DNA of 64,000 bases from Comamonas endophytica (GCF_023634805.2 NZ_CP106881.1:2400001-2464000), one strand, 5' to 3'; shown: positions 40,849-50,772, numbered from the stretch's first letter. The notes: a model not told the origin generated them from the sequence alone. Program-made: numbers and translations.

Positions 40849-42447
40849 TTACTTGCGCGCGTCCACCCAGACGTCGGCCAGGTTCGACTCCACGCCATCG
40901 GCCGTGAGCGAATGGTCATGCACGCGCTGGTTGGCAATGGTGATGAATTCCGGCTGGTAGAGGTTCAGGTCGGGCACGTCGCGCGCCACCGTGTCCTGGA
41001 AGTCCTTGAACAGCTTCTTGCGTTTGGCCGCATCGTTTTCCACCGCAGCGTCTTCCAGCAGCTTGTCGACCACCGGGCTGCTGTAGTGCGTGCCGTTGGA
41101 GAAGGGCACACCCTTGATGAAGTTCTTCGACCAGTACAGGCGCTGTACGCCGACCGTCGGGTCGAACAGGTTGCTGGCGCCGTTGGTGGTGAAGGCGAAA
41201 TCGCGGTCGGTGTAGATGCGCTTGATGAAGGCGCTCGGGTCCTGCGCACGCACCGTCACCGCGATGCCGATGCGCGCCAGCGCCGTGCGGATGTAGTCGG
41301 GCAGGCGCGTGCCTTCGGCGCTGATCGGGTTGAAGTCCAGCGGCAGCGCAAAGCGCACGCCACCGGCCTTGCGCGGATAGCCGGCCTCGTCGAGCAGGGC
41401 GTTGGCCTTCTTCAGGTCGTAGGCATAAGGCGAGGGCGCGGGGTCGTGGTAGGCGGTCAGGCCCGGCGCGATCGGCGAATGGCTGACCTTGCCGTAGCCG
41501 TAGTTCACGACCTTGACGATCACGTTGCGGTCCAGAGCATGCGCCACCGCCTGGCGCACCTTGGCGTTCTTGAAATATTCGTTGTCGAGGTTGAATTCCA
41601 GGCGCGTGACATTGTGCGAATAGCTGTTGCCCTTGGTCTCGAAGCGCAGCGTGGGCAGCTTCTTCAGCCGCTCGAGGTCGGCCAGCGGCACCGGCGTGCG
41701 GTAGCCCAGGTCGGCGGTGCCGGTCTCGAAGGCCACGGCGGCAGCGGCCGGGTCGCCGACGAAACGCACGATCAGCTGGTCGACATAGGGCTTGGGCTTG
41801 TCCCAGTAATCGGCGTTGCGCTCATAGACGATATGGCTGCCGCGCACCCATTCCTTGAACTTGAAGGGGCCGGTGCCCACGGGAGCATTGTTGTGCGGGT
41901 TGGACTGGGCCTGCGTGCCGTCATAGAGATGCCTGGGAACGATCGGCGTCTCGGTGGCCACCAGCGCGCGGATCAGATAGGGCGCGGGCTTGGACAGGCG
42001 GATGACCGCGGTGTGCCGGTCGGGCGTTTCAATGGCGCTGACGTTGGCAAAGGTATTGCGCCCGCGCGGGTGGATCTTCCTGAGCAGGTCGATGGAGAAG
42101 GCGACGTCGGCCGAGCTGAACTCGCGCCCGTCATGCCACTTGACGCCCTCGCGCAGGGTGAAGCTATAGGTCAGGCCGTCGGGGCTGATGCTCCATTGGG
42201 TCGCAAGCTGGGGCTGGGGATTGACGCCGTGGTCGTACTTCAGCAGGCCTTCGGTGACCTTGGCGCTGACGCTCAGGATCGGCGTGGCGACATTGCTCAC
42301 GGTGACCAGCGCCGTGGGCTCGGTGGGCAGCAGCAGCGTGAGCGAGCCGGAGTGATCGGGCGGGGCCGCATGGCTGGCCAGGCCGATGGCCAGCAGCGCC
42401 GCCGCGGCCAGCAGGGAACGGGTACGGGAAGTGAATGGGTGTTTCAT
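40849..42447 (-). CDS. ABC transporter solute-binding protein, family 5 (DppA/NikA/OppA type)
   Basis: 532 aa. A Sec signal peptide (SLLAAAALLAIGLASHAA) precedes a family-5 binding fold: ITEGLLKYD-like VTEGLLKYDHGVNPQPQLAT, the hallmark WSISPDGLTYSFTLREGVKWHDG and NAPVGTGPFKFKEW. It follows the hyuB gene by 35 bp and is the last gene of the hydantoinase-type operon, so its ligand may be that pathway's substrate. No permease or ATPase is adjacent; the only such genes in the window are at 32215-35908. The long upstream extension of the frame belongs to the hyuB region. Confidence 0.88.
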   Translation of the reverse strand: MKHPFTSRTRSLLAAAALLAIGLASHAAPPDHSGSLTLLLPTEPTALVTVSNVATPILSVSAKVTEGLLKYDHGVNPQPQLATQWSISPDGLTYSFTLREGVKWHDGREFSSADVAFSIDLLRKIHPRGRNTFANVSAIETPDRHTAVIRLSKPAPYLIRALVATETPIVPRHLYDGTQAQSNPHNNAPVGTGPFKFKEWVRGSHIVYERNADYWDKPKPYVDQLIVRFVGDPAAAAVAFETGTADLGYRTPVPLADLERLKKLPTLRFETKGNSYSHNVTRLEFNLDNEYFKNAKVRQAVAHALDRNVIVKVVNYGYGKVSHSPIAPGLTAYHDPAPSPYAYDLKKANALLDEAGYPRKAGGVRFALPLDFNPISAEGTRLPDYIRTALARIGIAVTVRAQDPSAFIKRIYTDRDFAFTTNGASNLFDPTVGVQRLYWSKNFIKGVPFSNGTHYSSPVVDKLLEDAAVENDAAKRKKLFKDFQDTVARDVPDLNLYQPEFITIANQRVHDHSLTADGVESNLADVWVDARK

Positions 42448-42482
42448 GGTTTGTACGCGAAAGCAGGAAAGGGATCGGGAGT

Positions 42483-44156
42483 TCAGGTGGCGGCGTAGGC
42501 CGCAGCCGCTTCGGCCGAGATCAGCCCATGGCGCAGGTCCTGCGCAATGCGCTCGGCGGGGCGCTGTGCCGCAGGGCCCAGGCCGCCGCCGCCCGGAGTG
42601 CCGACGATCAGCCGGTCGCCCGCGGGCACGACCTGGCGGCCCTTGGGCTGCAGCACCGTGCCCGACCCCAGCCGCAGCTGTCCGGGTGCGCCATCGAGGC
42701 CGCCCAGCGCGCCGCGCGCCGGGTGGTGCACGCGGTCGAAAGCCGCGGCAATCAGCATGGCGGCATGCGGGTCGGCATGCCGCACCTCGATCACCTGGCC
42801 CAGCCCGCCGCGCGCCGCGCCGGCGCCGCCCGAGTCGGTGCGCAATTCCTTGCGCTCGAACACCAGCGGGGCTTGGGTCTCGAGGATCTCCAGCGAGACA
42901 TTGCGCACGCCGCTGGGGTAGGCCGTGACCGAAAGCCCGTCCTGGCCCGGGCGCGCACCCGTGCCGCCGGTCGAGAAGCTGATCACATTGAAGCGCGGCC
43001 CGGCCCGCAGCGCGGCGCTGTCTTCGGCACTTGCGCCGGGCAGGCCCTCGCCGCCCATCAGCTGCAGGTTCCACAGCGAGGAGGCCCCCTCGGCCGGCAC
43101 CAGGTCCGGGCGCGCCTGGCGCAGCGCGCCGAACACCACATCGGGCAGCAACTGCCCCACCACATGGCGCGCGGTCACGGCCGCCGGGTGCAGGGCGTTG
43201 AGAATGCAGCCCGCGGGCGCTTGCACGCGGATCGGCGCCAGCGAGCCGGCGTTGTTGGGCACGTCGGCGCCCACCAGGCAGCGGATGCCGAAGGAGGTGT
43301 AGGCATCGGTATAGGCCTTGGGCACATTGATGCCGCGCGCCACCGTGCCCGAGGTGCCGCTGAAATCGACGTCGATGCCGTCCCCGGAGATGGTGACGCT
43401 GGCCGCCAGCGTGATCGGCGCGTCGTAGCCATCGGCCACCAGCGTGTTGTGCCAGGTGCCCTTGGGCCAGCCGGCCAGCGCATTGCGCATGGCCTGCGCC
43501 GACTGCGCAATGATGTAGCTGCCCAGCGCCTCGAGGTCCTCGAGCGCGAACTCCTGCATCAGCGTCTTCAGCCGCCGGCTGCCGACGTCATTGCATGCGA
43601 CCAGCGCAAACAGGTCGCCTTCGACCTGCGCCGGGTCGCGCACGTTGGCGTGGATGATGGCCAGCACGGCCGGCTCCACCGTGCCTTCGCGAATGAAGCG
43701 CAGGATCGGCAGGAACAGGCCCTCGTGGTAGATCTCGAGGCCGTCGGGGCTCGAGCCGATGCCGCCGATATCGACCACATGCACCGTCGCCGCGAACAGC
43801 GCCACGGGGCGGCCCGCGCGGAACACCGGCGTGACCATCGTCATGTCGAACAGATGGCCGGTGCCCTTCCACGGGTCATTGGTCAGGAACACATCGCCGT
43901 CGCGCATCGTGTCCAGGGGAAAGGCCTGCAGGAAATGCTTGACCGATTCGGCCATGGCATTCACATGCCCGGGCGTGCCGGTCACGGCCTGCGCGACCAT
44001 GCGGCCGTCGGGCAGGAACACGCCCGCCGACAGGTCGCCGGCCTCGCGCGTGGGCGTGCCGAAGGCGGTGCGCATCAGCGTCTGCGCCTGTTCTTCCACC
44101 ACCGACAGCAGGCGGTTCCAGGCCAGTTGCTGGCGGATGATGCGAGACTGGCTCAT
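42483..44156 (-). CDS. Hydantoinase B / oxoprolinase family protein, copy 2
   Basis: 557 aa. Beta-type subunit of the hydantoinase/5-oxoprolinase/acetone carboxylase superfamily. Family blocks include TREAGDLSAGVFLPDGRMVAQ, TGTPGHVNAMAESV, FLTNDPWKGTGHLFD and VDFSGTSGTVARGINVP near the middle, and a Gly-rich C-terminus (TPGGGGLGPAAQRP). With HyuA it would carry out ATP-dependent opening of a lactam or hydantoin ring, or a related carboxylation. It overlaps the upstream copy by 4 bp (ATGA) and is a close paralogue of it, with the same length. Confidence 0.88.
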   Translation of the reverse strand: MSQSRIIRQQLAWNRLLSVVEEQAQTLMRTAFGTPTREAGDLSAGVFLPDGRMVAQAVTGTPGHVNAMAESVKHFLQAFPLDTMRDGDVFLTNDPWKGTGHLFDMTMVTPVFRAGRPVALFAATVHVVDIGGIGSSPDGLEIYHEGLFLPILRFIREGTVEPAVLAIIHANVRDPAQVEGDLFALVACNDVGSRRLKTLMQEFALEDLEALGSYIIAQSAQAMRNALAGWPKGTWHNTLVADGYDAPITLAASVTISGDGIDVDFSGTSGTVARGINVPKAYTDAYTSFGIRCLVGADVPNNAGSLAPIRVQAPAGCILNALHPAAVTARHVVGQLLPDVVFGALRQARPDLVPAEGASSLWNLQLMGGEGLPGASAEDSAALRAGPRFNVISFSTGGTGARPGQDGLSVTAYPSGVRNVSLEILETQAPLVFERKELRTDSGGAGAARGGLGQVIEVRHADPHAAMLIAAAFDRVHHPARGALGGLDGAPGQLRLGSGTVLQPKGRQVVPAGDRLIVGTPGGGGLGPAAQRPAERIAQDLRHGLISAEAAAAYAAT

Positions 44157-45826
44157 GCGGCCTCCCTGGCGGGCTGATAGAGAACCGCGCCCTGCGGCGT
44201 CACCAGCCCGGCCAGCAGATCACGCGCCAGCCGCGCGGGATCGCGTTCGCGCGGGTCGCCCAGGCCGGCGCCTCCAGGGGTTTCGACGACCAGCACCTCG
44301 CCCGCGGGAATCAGCTGCCGGCCCTTGCCGCGCAGCGCCGTGCCTGCATGCTGCAGCCGCGCCTGGCCCCGGGCGCCATCGCCGCCGCCGAGCGCACCGC
44401 GCGGCGCAAAGCGCACGCGGTCCCAGCTGGCGGCGAGCACCATCGGCGCGCCGTCGGCGTTCTCCACCGCAATCGTCTGGCCCAGGCCGCCGCGCTGCGC
44501 GCCGGCGCCGCCCGAGTCGGCGCGGTACTCCTTGCGCCGGAACAGCAGCGGCGCCTGGGTCTCGAGAATTTCCAGCGAGACATTGCGCACGCCGCTGGGA
44601 TAGGCCGTGGCGGACAACCCGTCCTGGCCCGGCCGGGCGCCCGTGCCGCCGGTGGTGAAGCTGGTGATGGCAAAGCGCCGCGCCCGGGCCAGCGCCTCGT
44701 TGGGTCCGCCCGGGAAGGGCCGGCCGCCGACCAGGTGGATGTTCCACAGCGACGACGCACCCTCGGCCGGCACGCGGTCGGGCCGCGCCTGGCGCAGCGC
44801 GCCGAACACCAGGTCCGGCAGCATCTGGCCGACGGCCGAGCGCGCGGTGACGGCCGCGGGCGGCAGCGCGTTGACGATCGAGCCCTCGGGTGCGCTCACC
44901 TGGATGGCGGCCAGCGAGCCCGAATTGTTCGGCACCTCGGCGCCGATCAGGCAGCGGATGCCAAAGGAGGTGTAGGCATCGGTATAGGCCTTGGGCACGT
45001 TGATGCCGCGCGGCACGGTGCCCGAGGTGCCGGCGAAGTCGACGCGCACGCCTTCGTCGTCGATGGTCACGGCCGCGTGCAGCTCGAGCGGCACGTCGTA
45101 GCCGTCGACGGTCATGTGGTTGTGCCAGGTGCCGCGCGGCCATTCGCGCAGCGCCTCGCGCATCGCGCGCGCCGAGCGCTCGACGATGTAGTTGCCCGGC
45201 TCCTGCAGGTCGTCCAGCGCGAACTCGCGCAGCAGCTGCCGCAGCCGGCGCGCGCCCACGGCGTTGCACGCCACCAGCGCATGCAGGTCGCCCTCGACCT
45301 GCTCGGGCTCGCGCACGTTGGCACGGACGATGGCCAAAATGGACTCTTCCAGCACCCCGGCGCGCACGAAGTGCAGCAGCGGCAGGAACAGCCCCTCGTG
45401 GTAGATCTCCAGGCCGTCGGGCCCGGCGCCCAGCCCGCCGATGTCCACGACATGCACCGTCGACGCGAACAGCGCGACGATGCGCTCCTTGTGGAACACC
45501 GGCGTGACCATGACCACGTCATAGAGGTGGCCCGTACCCTTCCAGGGATCGTTGGTGATGAACACATCGCCGTCGCGCATGGTGTCGGCCGGGTAGGCGC
45601 GCAGGAAATGCAGCACCGAGTCGGCCATCGAGTTCACATGTCCGGGCGTGCCGGTGACGGCCTGGGCGACCATGCGGCCATCGGGCAGGAACACGCCGGC
45701 CGACAGGTCGCCGGCCTCGCGCGTGGAGGTGCCGAACGCGGTGCGTATCAGCGCCTGGGCCTGCTCCTCGACGATGGCCAGCAGGCGGCTCCAGATCAGC
45801 TGCTGGTGGATGGTACGGCGGCTCAT
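44153..45826 (-). CDS. Hydantoinase B / oxoprolinase family protein, copy 1
   Basis: 557 aa, same family and layout as the following gene: TREAGDLSAGVFLPDGRMVAQ, TGTPGHVNSMADSV, FITNDPWKGTGHLYD and VDFAGTSGTVPRGINVPKAY. Long blocks are identical or nearly so between the two copies. They differ mostly in surface-like stretches and the C-terminus, which suggests an old tandem duplication with both copies kept intact. It overlaps hyuA by 4 bp at its start and the second hyuB by 4 bp at its end, so all three are translationally coupled. Confidence 0.88.
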   Translation of the reverse strand: MSRRTIHQQLIWSRLLAIVEEQAQALIRTAFGTSTREAGDLSAGVFLPDGRMVAQAVTGTPGHVNSMADSVLHFLRAYPADTMRDGDVFITNDPWKGTGHLYDVVMVTPVFHKERIVALFASTVHVVDIGGLGAGPDGLEIYHEGLFLPLLHFVRAGVLEESILAIVRANVREPEQVEGDLHALVACNAVGARRLRQLLREFALDDLQEPGNYIVERSARAMREALREWPRGTWHNHMTVDGYDVPLELHAAVTIDDEGVRVDFAGTSGTVPRGINVPKAYTDAYTSFGIRCLIGAEVPNNSGSLAAIQVSAPEGSIVNALPPAAVTARSAVGQMLPDLVFGALRQARPDRVPAEGASSLWNIHLVGGRPFPGGPNEALARARRFAITSFTTGGTGARPGQDGLSATAYPSGVRNVSLEILETQAPLLFRRKEYRADSGGAGAQRGGLGQTIAVENADGAPMVLAASWDRVRFAPRGALGGGDGARGQARLQHAGTALRGKGRQLIPAGEVLVVETPGGAGLGDPRERDPARLARDLLAGLVTPQGAVLYQPAREAA

Positions 45827-47988
45827 GCGGGCACCACCAGTTCGGCTTCGGCCAGCGCGTCCTGCGCCAACTGCTGCGTGTCGTCCAGTATCAGCGCGCC
45901 CAGATGGCTCAGGCGCAGCTCGAAGCCGGCAATCACATGGGTGGTGGTTTCATCCTCCACGACCAGCGCCGGGCCCGCCAGCCATTGCCCCGGCTGCAGC
46001 CGGTGGCGCTCGTAGACCGGCACCGCCTGCCAGGCGCCGCTTTCGGCATCGTAGACCTGGCGCGTCTGGGCCGGCACCGCCGGTGACTGGTCGGCTGGAA
46101 TGAAATCGGGCGCGGGCGGCGCGTGTTCACCGGCCTGCACCGCCACCGACCAGCTCACGGCCTCGGCCGCGATGTGCGGCAGGCTGCGGCCGTAGAGCTC
46201 GGCGTAGCGTTGCTCGAAGCGCCGGTGCAGGGCGGCGCTGGCCGGGGCATCGAAGGTGCCCTCGGGCAGGGCCACGGCAATCTCATGGCCCTGGCCCGCA
46301 TAGCGCATGAACACCTGGCGCTGGCGCACCAGCGGCGCCCCGGGCGCGGCGCGCAGCACCACCGCATCTGCGGCCTCGGTCAGCTCGGCCAGCAGGCGCT
46401 CGACGGCGACGTGGTCGATGCGGTCCAGGCGCTGGTGCAGGCTGCGCACCGTCTGGTAGGCCACGGGCGCCCACAGGAAGCCCAGCGCCGAGCCGACGCC
46501 GGCCGAGGCGGGCACCACCAGCCGCGCGATGCCCAGCTTGCGCGCCAGCAGCGCCGCATGCAGCGGGGCGGCGCCGCCAAAGGCAATCAGCGTGCTTTCA
46601 TCGGCTGCCTTGCCCAGCTCCGAGGCATGCACGCGCGCCGCGTTGGCCATGTTCTCGGTGACGATGTCGACCACCGCCTGGGCCGCGGGTTCGGGTTCCA
46701 GCCCGGTCTGCGCCGCCAGGCCCCGGGCCAGCGCGGCGCGCGCCAGGGCCGGATCGAGCTGCACCTTGCCGACGGCAAAGCGTGCCGGATCCACATGGCC
46801 CAGCGCGGCATGCGCGTCGGTGACGGTGGGCAGCTCGCCGCCCAGGCCATAGGCCGCGGGGCCGGGGCTGGAGCCGGCGCTGTCCGGGCCGACCTGCACC
46901 ACGCCCAGGTGGTTGACGCGCGCGATCGAGCCGCCGCCGGCGCCGATCTCGACCATCTCGATGACCGGGATGCGTATCGGCAGGCCCGATCCCTTGAGAT
47001 GGCGGTGCACACGGCCGAACTCGAAGCTGCGGCTGAGCTGCGGCTGGTAGTCGTCGATGAAGCAGATCTTGGCGGTGGTGCCGCCCATGTCGAAGGACAG
47101 CGCGCGCGCCGCGCCGATCTGCTCGGCCACCTGGCGCGCCAGCACCGCGCCGCCCGCGGGGCCGGACTCGACCAGCCGCACCGGCTCGTCGATGCCGCTT
47201 TGCAGCGTGGTGAGCGCGCCACCCGAAGTCATGAGGAAGGGCTCGGATTGCAACCCGCGCTCCTTCAGCCCCTGCTGCAGCCGGCGCAGGTAGCCGGCGA
47301 CCAGTGGCTGCACATAGGCATTGGCCGAGACCGTCGACAGGCGCTCGTATTCGCGGATCTCGGGGCAGACATCGCAGGCCAGCGAGACCCAGATGCCGGG
47401 CGCATGCTGTGCCAGCAGCGCGCGCACGCGGCGCTCGTGCGCCGGGTTGGCATAGCCGTGCAAGAAGCACACGGCCACGCTTTCGATGCCGTCGGCAAGC
47501 AGTTGCTGCGCCAGCGCCTCGACCTGCGCCTCATCCAGCGCAGCCAGTGCCTGGCCCGCGGCATTCACGCGTTCGGCCACGCCATGGCGCCAGTGGCGTG
47601 GCACCAGCGGCGCGGGTTTTTCCAGGAACACGTCGTACTGCGCGAAGCGGTCTTCGAGGCCAATCTCGACCAGGTCGCGAAAGCCCTCGGTGGTGATCAG
47701 CGCGGTCTTCGCGCCCTTGCGCTCGATCAGCGCATTGGTGGCCAGCGTCGTGCCCAGAATCAGCAGATCGACCTGCGGCCAGTCCAGCCCGGCCAAACGC
47801 AGGATTTCCCCGACACCCGACAGCACGGCCTGCTCGGGCGCCTGCGGCGTGGTCAGCACCTTGACGGTGTGCTTGCGGGCGCCGTGCAGCAGCACGACAT
47901 CGGTAAAGGTTCCGCCGACATCGACGGCCACGCGCACGCGCGGATCGAGGGCAGCCTGGAGGGCTTTGGTAGCTTGGGAAGAGGGCAT
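45823..47988 (-). CDS. Hydantoinase A / oxoprolinase family protein
   Basis: 721 aa. Alpha-type subunit with an actin-like ATPase fold: RVAVDVGGTFTDVVLL at the N-terminus, LGTTLATNALIERKGAKTAL, and the second phosphate loop SFDMGGTTAKICFI. These are followed by EIGAGGGSIARV and the C-terminal HyuA domain. It would activate the substrate with ATP together with the HyuB proteins. The start MPSSQATKALQ is chosen because the family N-terminus begins shortly after it. First gene of a hyuA-hyuB-hyuB-binding protein operon. The true substrate (hydantoin, 5-oxoproline or other) is unknown. Confidence 0.87.
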   Translation of the reverse strand: MPSSQATKALQAALDPRVRVAVDVGGTFTDVVLLHGARKHTVKVLTTPQAPEQAVLSGVGEILRLAGLDWPQVDLLILGTTLATNALIERKGAKTALITTEGFRDLVEIGLEDRFAQYDVFLEKPAPLVPRHWRHGVAERVNAAGQALAALDEAQVEALAQQLLADGIESVAVCFLHGYANPAHERRVRALLAQHAPGIWVSLACDVCPEIREYERLSTVSANAYVQPLVAGYLRRLQQGLKERGLQSEPFLMTSGGALTTLQSGIDEPVRLVESGPAGGAVLARQVAEQIGAARALSFDMGGTTAKICFIDDYQPQLSRSFEFGRVHRHLKGSGLPIRIPVIEMVEIGAGGGSIARVNHLGVVQVGPDSAGSSPGPAAYGLGGELPTVTDAHAALGHVDPARFAVGKVQLDPALARAALARGLAAQTGLEPEPAAQAVVDIVTENMANAARVHASELGKAADESTLIAFGGAAPLHAALLARKLGIARLVVPASAGVGSALGFLWAPVAYQTVRSLHQRLDRIDHVAVERLLAELTEAADAVVLRAAPGAPLVRQRQVFMRYAGQGHEIAVALPEGTFDAPASAALHRRFEQRYAELYGRSLPHIAAEAVSWSVAVQAGEHAPPAPDFIPADQSPAVPAQTRQVYDAESGAWQAVPVYERHRLQPGQWLAGPALVVEDETTTHVIAGFELRLSHLGALILDDTQQLAQDALAEAELVVPA

Positions 47989-48149
47989 GAGGACTCTGGC
48001 GGCAGGGGATGAATTCGCAGTGCTCCACCGGCTCCGGTGGATCAGCGATGACCTGGCCATGCTAGGTTTGGGCGGGGTTTTGCCCAACGAAGCTTTTCAT
48101 GCTTGGTTATGCGGAAGTTGCCACGCCCCGGGCGCGCCGGGCCCTGCAC

Positions 48150-48926
48150 TCAGTGGCGGATGGCGATGTCCCGCACCACCGGACCCGCCGCGCCGCCGAT
48201 CTGCAAGCGCGCCGCATCCCCGCTGGCGTTGCCATAGAGCGTGGCGGCGCCCGTTGCCAGCGACACCGTGTAGAGGCTGAACGGCCCGGTGGCCCCCGGG
48301 CGCAGTGCGGCCAGCACCAGGCCGCCGGCGGTATCCATTGGATCCAAGGGCGTGCCGTGGTTCGGCGGCGCCTGCATGGCCCGCAGGTTTTCCATGCTGC
48401 TGCCGTCGCAGAGGTCGTAGATGTCGGTGGCAACGGCTGCCGCCGTGCCGGGAGTCCCGTCGCCCATGTCCACGCCGATGCACAGGCTGTGGCTCAGCGT
48501 GCCGAGGGCGCGCAGGCAGTCGGCCGCCGGGTTGAAGCCGACGCCCAGGTCCGTGCCGTTCAGGCGCGGCGCGGATGCTTCGGTGGCCGCGGCGCTCAGG
48601 ATTGCGGCCGCCGCCGTGACGCCGGTGGCCGGATCCACCAGCAGCAGGCGACCGGCACTGGTCAGCGCATGGAGATGCGTCTGGCCAGGGTAAAAATCGA
48701 TGCCCAGGATGTCCTCGCCGATGGCCAGGCCCGTGATCTTCACCGGAGCAGACAACGTGCCGGGTGCCGACAGCGGGAAGCTTCTGAGCTGCAGGGCATC
48801 ATCGAGCACATGGACCATCGGCTGGTCCGGCGCATGTTCAGGGTCATTTCCGCTGCCGGGGCGGCCAGCCTGGGCAGAGGCAGTGGACATGACTGCCACA
48901 GGGCGAAAGATCTCGAGCCGGTTCAT
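48150..48926 (-). CDS. Short DUF4394 protein, probable truncated paralogue
   Basis: 258 aa. The first residues (MNRLEIFRPVAVMSTA) mirror the start of the next gene (MNRSTFFRPVALMSAV). Then the sequence jumps to what corresponds to the C-terminal half of that protein: VLDDALQLRSFPLSAPGTLSAPV, GEDILGIDFYPGQ and a near-identical end FSLYTVSLATGAATLYGN. The hydrophobic core and lipobox of the signal are lost. It looks like a copy that has lost its first DUF4394 repeat unit; several conserved residues have drifted. It may be on its way to a pseudogene. Function unknown. Confidence 0.65.
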   Translation of the reverse strand: MNRLEIFRPVAVMSTASAQAGRPGSGNDPEHAPDQPMVHVLDDALQLRSFPLSAPGTLSAPVKITGLAIGEDILGIDFYPGQTHLHALTSAGRLLLVDPATGVTAAAAILSAAATEASAPRLNGTDLGVGFNPAADCLRALGTLSHSLCIGVDMGDGTPGTAAAVATDIYDLCDGSSMENLRAMQAPPNHGTPLDPMDTAGGLVLAALRPGATGPFSLYTVSLATGAATLYGNASGDAARLQIGGAAGPVVRDIAIRH

Positions 48927-49170
48927 CGTTATGTGCGCGAATTGGGGAAGATGCCATGCACCCTGTCTTCCTGCGGGTGGCGAACCGTCCACTGCCCGCG
49001 AGATGCCGGGCTGGATCCATTGGGTTGCAAATAGATACGTAATTTCGTATCGCTGTCATGGCTGCGATGGGCTGAGCGGCACCGGCCGGCGCGCCGTGGC
49101 AGCGCCCCGCAGCCTGTCAAGGCGACAGCCTGGCAGGCAGGGCGGGCGCGGTGCTGCCACGGCCTCGGGC

Positions 49171-50772
49171 TCAGTAGCGGATGGCGATGTCCCGCACCAC
49201 CGGCCCCGCCGCGCCGCCGATCTGCGAGCGCGCGGCATCGCCGCTGGCATTGCCGTAGAGCGTCGCGGCACCCGTCGTCAGCGATACCGTGTAGAGGCTG
49301 AACGGCCCCGCGGGCGCGGTGCGCAGCGCCGCCAGCACCAGGCCGTTGGCGCCGCCGGCGATGTCCATCGCGCCCGCGCCGTTCACGGCCAGGTTCAGCG
49401 GGCCGACGTCCACCAGCGTGCCATTGTTCGGCGGCGTCTGCTTGGCCAACACGTTCTCGCGGCTGTCGATGTCGTAGAGGTCGGTGACGGTGGTGCCGGC
49501 AAAGCTGTTGGTGTAGGCGCCGGCGGCGACCACGGCGGGCGTGGCGCGGTTGATGTCGCCGTCGGTCGTGGTCGCGCCGGTGTCGACGTTGATGCGCAGG
49601 CTCTGGCCGAGGTTGCTGATCACGCGCAGGCGGTCGGCCGCCGGGTTGAAGTCGACGACGAAGCTGCTGCCGTTCAGGCCGGCATAGGGCGCGGTGGTGT
49701 CGGAGGCATCGGCGGCCAGCGTCGCGACGGCCGTCGCGGCACCCGTCGCCGGATCCACCGTCAGCAGGCGGCCGTTGCCCGTCAGCGCATACAGGCGCCC
49801 GTTGGCGGGGCGGAAATCGATGCCGAGCACGTTCTCGCCGGCGGCCAGGCCGCTGATGCGCACCGGCGCCGACAGCGTCGCGGGGGCCGAGGGCGAGAAG
49901 CTGCGCAGCTGGGCGGTGTCGTCGAGCGCGTAGACCAGTGGCGCCTGGGGCTGCGTGAGCGTGAGGCCCACCAGCGCCTCGCCGGTGCCGATCGTGCCCA
50001 CCAGCTTCGCGCCGGCCGTGCCGGTGAGTGCCACCGTATAGAGCTGTGCAGTGCCGTTGACCGACAGCGCGGCCCAGGCCTGGTTGTTGCGCGCATCGAT
50101 GTCGAAGCCGTTGCTGGCCGTGAACGCAACGTTCAGCGGCACCGGGTTGGCCAGCGTGCCGTTGTTCGGCGGATCCTGCAGATACACGGTACCGGCCGCG
50201 TCGAGGTTGTAGAGCTGCGTCGTCGTCGCGCCCGCGAAGGAATTGGTGTAGGCCGAGGCGGTGATGGCCGCGCCGGGGGCGCCGTTGATCGCGCCATCGA
50301 CGACCGCCACGCCCGTGGTGACATCGACGCGCAGGTTCTGGCCCGTGTTGCTGACCAGGCGCAGCCGGTCCGCGACCGGGTTGAAGTCGACGCCGAACTG
50401 GCTGCCCGCGAGCGGCGTGCTCAGCGCCGACTTGAAGCTCAGCGCGCCGGTCCTGGCATCGAGCGTGTAGATGCGGCTGTTCGAGCTCACGCCATAGATC
50501 TGGCCGTCCGCCGGGCGCACGTCGAAGCCGACCAGCGCCTCGCCCGCCGCCAGCCCGGACAGCGCGACGTTGCTGGACAGCGCGCCGGGCGCGGCGCGGT
50601 CGAAGCTGATGACGCGGCCCGAGGCCGTGACCGCGATCGCGTTGCCCAGCGTGACCGCGGGCGGCTGCGGCGTTTCCTGGTGGTCGCCGTCACCGTCGCC
50701 GCCGCCACAGGCAGACAGGGCAAGCACAGCCGACATGAGCGCTACCGGGCGAAAGAATGTGGATCGATTCAT
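49171..50772 (-). CDS. DUF4394 repeat lipoprotein
   Basis: 533 aa. Lipoprotein signal MSAVLALSACGGGDGDGDH (lipobox LSAC). Two tandem DUF4394 units follow, about residues 45-280 and 285-533. Each contains the pattern GFDVRPADGQIYGVSSNSRIY / GIDFRPANGRLYALTGNGRLL, then DFNPVADRLRLVSNTGQNLRV / DFNPAADRLRVISNLGQSLRI, and AYTNSFAG. The repeats suggest a beta-propeller-like surface or periplasmic protein. Function is unknown. The start at MNRSTFF fits a lipoprotein signal. Confidence 0.82.
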   Translation of the reverse strand: MNRSTFFRPVALMSAVLALSACGGGDGDGDHQETPQPPAVTLGNAIAVTASGRVISFDRAAPGALSSNVALSGLAAGEALVGFDVRPADGQIYGVSSNSRIYTLDARTGALSFKSALSTPLAGSQFGVDFNPVADRLRLVSNTGQNLRVDVTTGVAVVDGAINGAPGAAITASAYTNSFAGATTTQLYNLDAAGTVYLQDPPNNGTLANPVPLNVAFTASNGFDIDARNNQAWAALSVNGTAQLYTVALTGTAGAKLVGTIGTGEALVGLTLTQPQAPLVYALDDTAQLRSFSPSAPATLSAPVRISGLAAGENVLGIDFRPANGRLYALTGNGRLLTVDPATGAATAVATLAADASDTTAPYAGLNGSSFVVDFNPAADRLRVISNLGQSLRINVDTGATTTDGDINRATPAVVAAGAYTNSFAGTTVTDLYDIDSRENVLAKQTPPNNGTLVDVGPLNLAVNGAGAMDIAGGANGLVLAALRTAPAGPFSLYTVSLTTGAATLYGNASGDAARSQIGGAAGPVVRDIAIRY

